A DNA stretch of 36,153 nt, from NCBI RefSeq assembly GCF_031181705.1, contig NZ_JAPSKN010000015.1, positions 1-36,153 on the forward strand, in the 5' to 3' direction. The notes beneath the pieces were generated by a model. That model did not search any database and was not told where the DNA came from. It saw nothing but the letters and a program-made list of their open reading frames with translations. Made by a program: the position numbers and the translations under genes. Positions 32,833 to 36,153 of this stretch are shown in pieces. The DNA is from Streptomyces sp. GTDB lineage: Bacteria > Actinomycetota > Actinomycetes > Streptomycetales > Streptomycetaceae. Each line of letters starts with the position of its first letter. Position 1 is the stretch's first letter.

Positions 32833-32897
32833 GAACGTGCCGCACGGAACCCCGTGTGGTCTAGGTACCTCGCGAGTCGAAAGCAGGTCGAGATTGC

Positions 32898-32941
32898 GAT
32901 GAGCACTCGATGAGTACGCGATGAGTACGCCCATGAACTAG
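32898..32941 (+). other. Three overlapping mini-ORFs made by an 11-bp tandem repeat upstream of infB
   Basis: The 11-bp unit GATGAGYACKC is repeated at 32898, 32909 and 32920. Each unit supplies an ATG. The first reads ATG AGC ACT CGA TGA (32899-32913) and the second ATG AGT ACG CGA TGA (32910-32924). The third reads ATG AGT ACG CCC ATG AAC TAG (32921-32941). Each stop overlaps the next start as ATGA, so the peptides MSTR, MSTR and MSTPMN would form a re-initiation chain. A hairpin and the infB ribosome-binding site follow directly. Translation is not shown. Confidence 0.45.
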
Positions 32942-32945
32942 CGAC

Positions 32946-32966
32946 GGTCCGGACGCAACCCGGACC
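32946..32966 (+). other. Leader hairpin before the infB ribosome-binding site
   Basis: GGTCCGG (32946-32952) and CCGGACC (32960-32966) form a perfect 7-bp stem with a 7-nt loop. It ends two bases before the AAAGGAG ribosome-binding site of infB and starts 5 nt after the last mini-ORF stop. It may modulate infB initiation. Confidence 0.45.
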
Positions 32967-32979
32967 TCAAAGGAGCGAA

Positions 32980-36078
<3,099 letters not shown>

Positions 36079-36099
36079 CACCCACGGTTCCCCGGACCG

Positions 36100-36153
36100 G
36101 CCGACGCGGCCCCCCCCGCGGCGGGCGGGCGGGCGGTGGTGGGGGGGGGGGCC
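36100..36153. other. C/G-only degenerate end of the window
   Basis: From about 36108 the sequence collapses into runs of C and G with only a few T, finishing in a run of eleven G. No gene can be read in it. In related genomes I would expect the DUF503/rbfA/truB genes after infB. The stretch looks like a contig edge with unreliable base calls. Confidence 0.6.

Overview
The window is chromosomal DNA of a high-GC actinomycete, almost certainly a Streptomyces. Codon third positions are very G/C-rich, GTG starts and ATGA/GTGA overlaps are frequent, and the right half has the gene order dxr - site-2 protease - ispG - proS - rimP - nusA - ylxR - infB that is familiar from Streptomyces chromosomes. 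Two families of short palindromic intergenic repeats known from Streptomyces also occur.

Left part (1-19.1 kb). After an aldehyde dehydrogenase gene comes a compact sugar locus that I read as a complete fucogalacto-xyloglucan utilisation system. A GH3 beta-glucosidase gene points left. Diverging from it is a rightward operon: Tat-exported solute-binding lipoprotein, two ABC permeases, secreted GH74 endo-xyloglucanase, GH42 beta-galactosidase, GH95 alpha-L-fucosidase and secreted GH12 endoglucanase. Converging on this operon are a LacI-family regulator gene and a GH31 (alpha-xylosidase-type) gene. The inferred flow is as follows. GH74 and GH12 cut the polymer outside the cell, and the transporter imports the oligosaccharides. 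GH95, GH42, GH31 and GH3 then remove fucose, galactose, xylose and glucose in the cytoplasm. No transporter ATPase is present, so a shared one (MsiK type) is expected. A 14-bp palindrome, TCGAAGCGCTTCGA, sits at the promoters of the GH3 gene, the ABC operon and (with an extra degenerate copy) the regulator gene. It is the likely operator and ties the locus into one regulon.

Right part (19.1-36.1 kb). This is mostly conserved housekeeping: a long acyl-CoA dehydrogenase, two MEP-pathway isoprenoid genes (dxr, ispG) flanking a membrane-embedded zinc protease, two GNAT acetyltransferases, prolyl-tRNA synthetase, and the rimP-nusA-ylxR-infB translation/transcription cluster. A leftward operon of three genes lies between proS and rimP: a lipoprotein, a ferritin-like DUF4439 protein and a kinase-fold protein that has lost its catalytic residues. 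Upstream of infB, an 11-bp tandem repeat encodes a chain of three overlapping mini-ORFs.

The last ~50 bases are a degenerate C/G-only stretch that looks like a contig edge. I saw no rRNA, tRNA, CRISPR array, insertion sequence or prophage.
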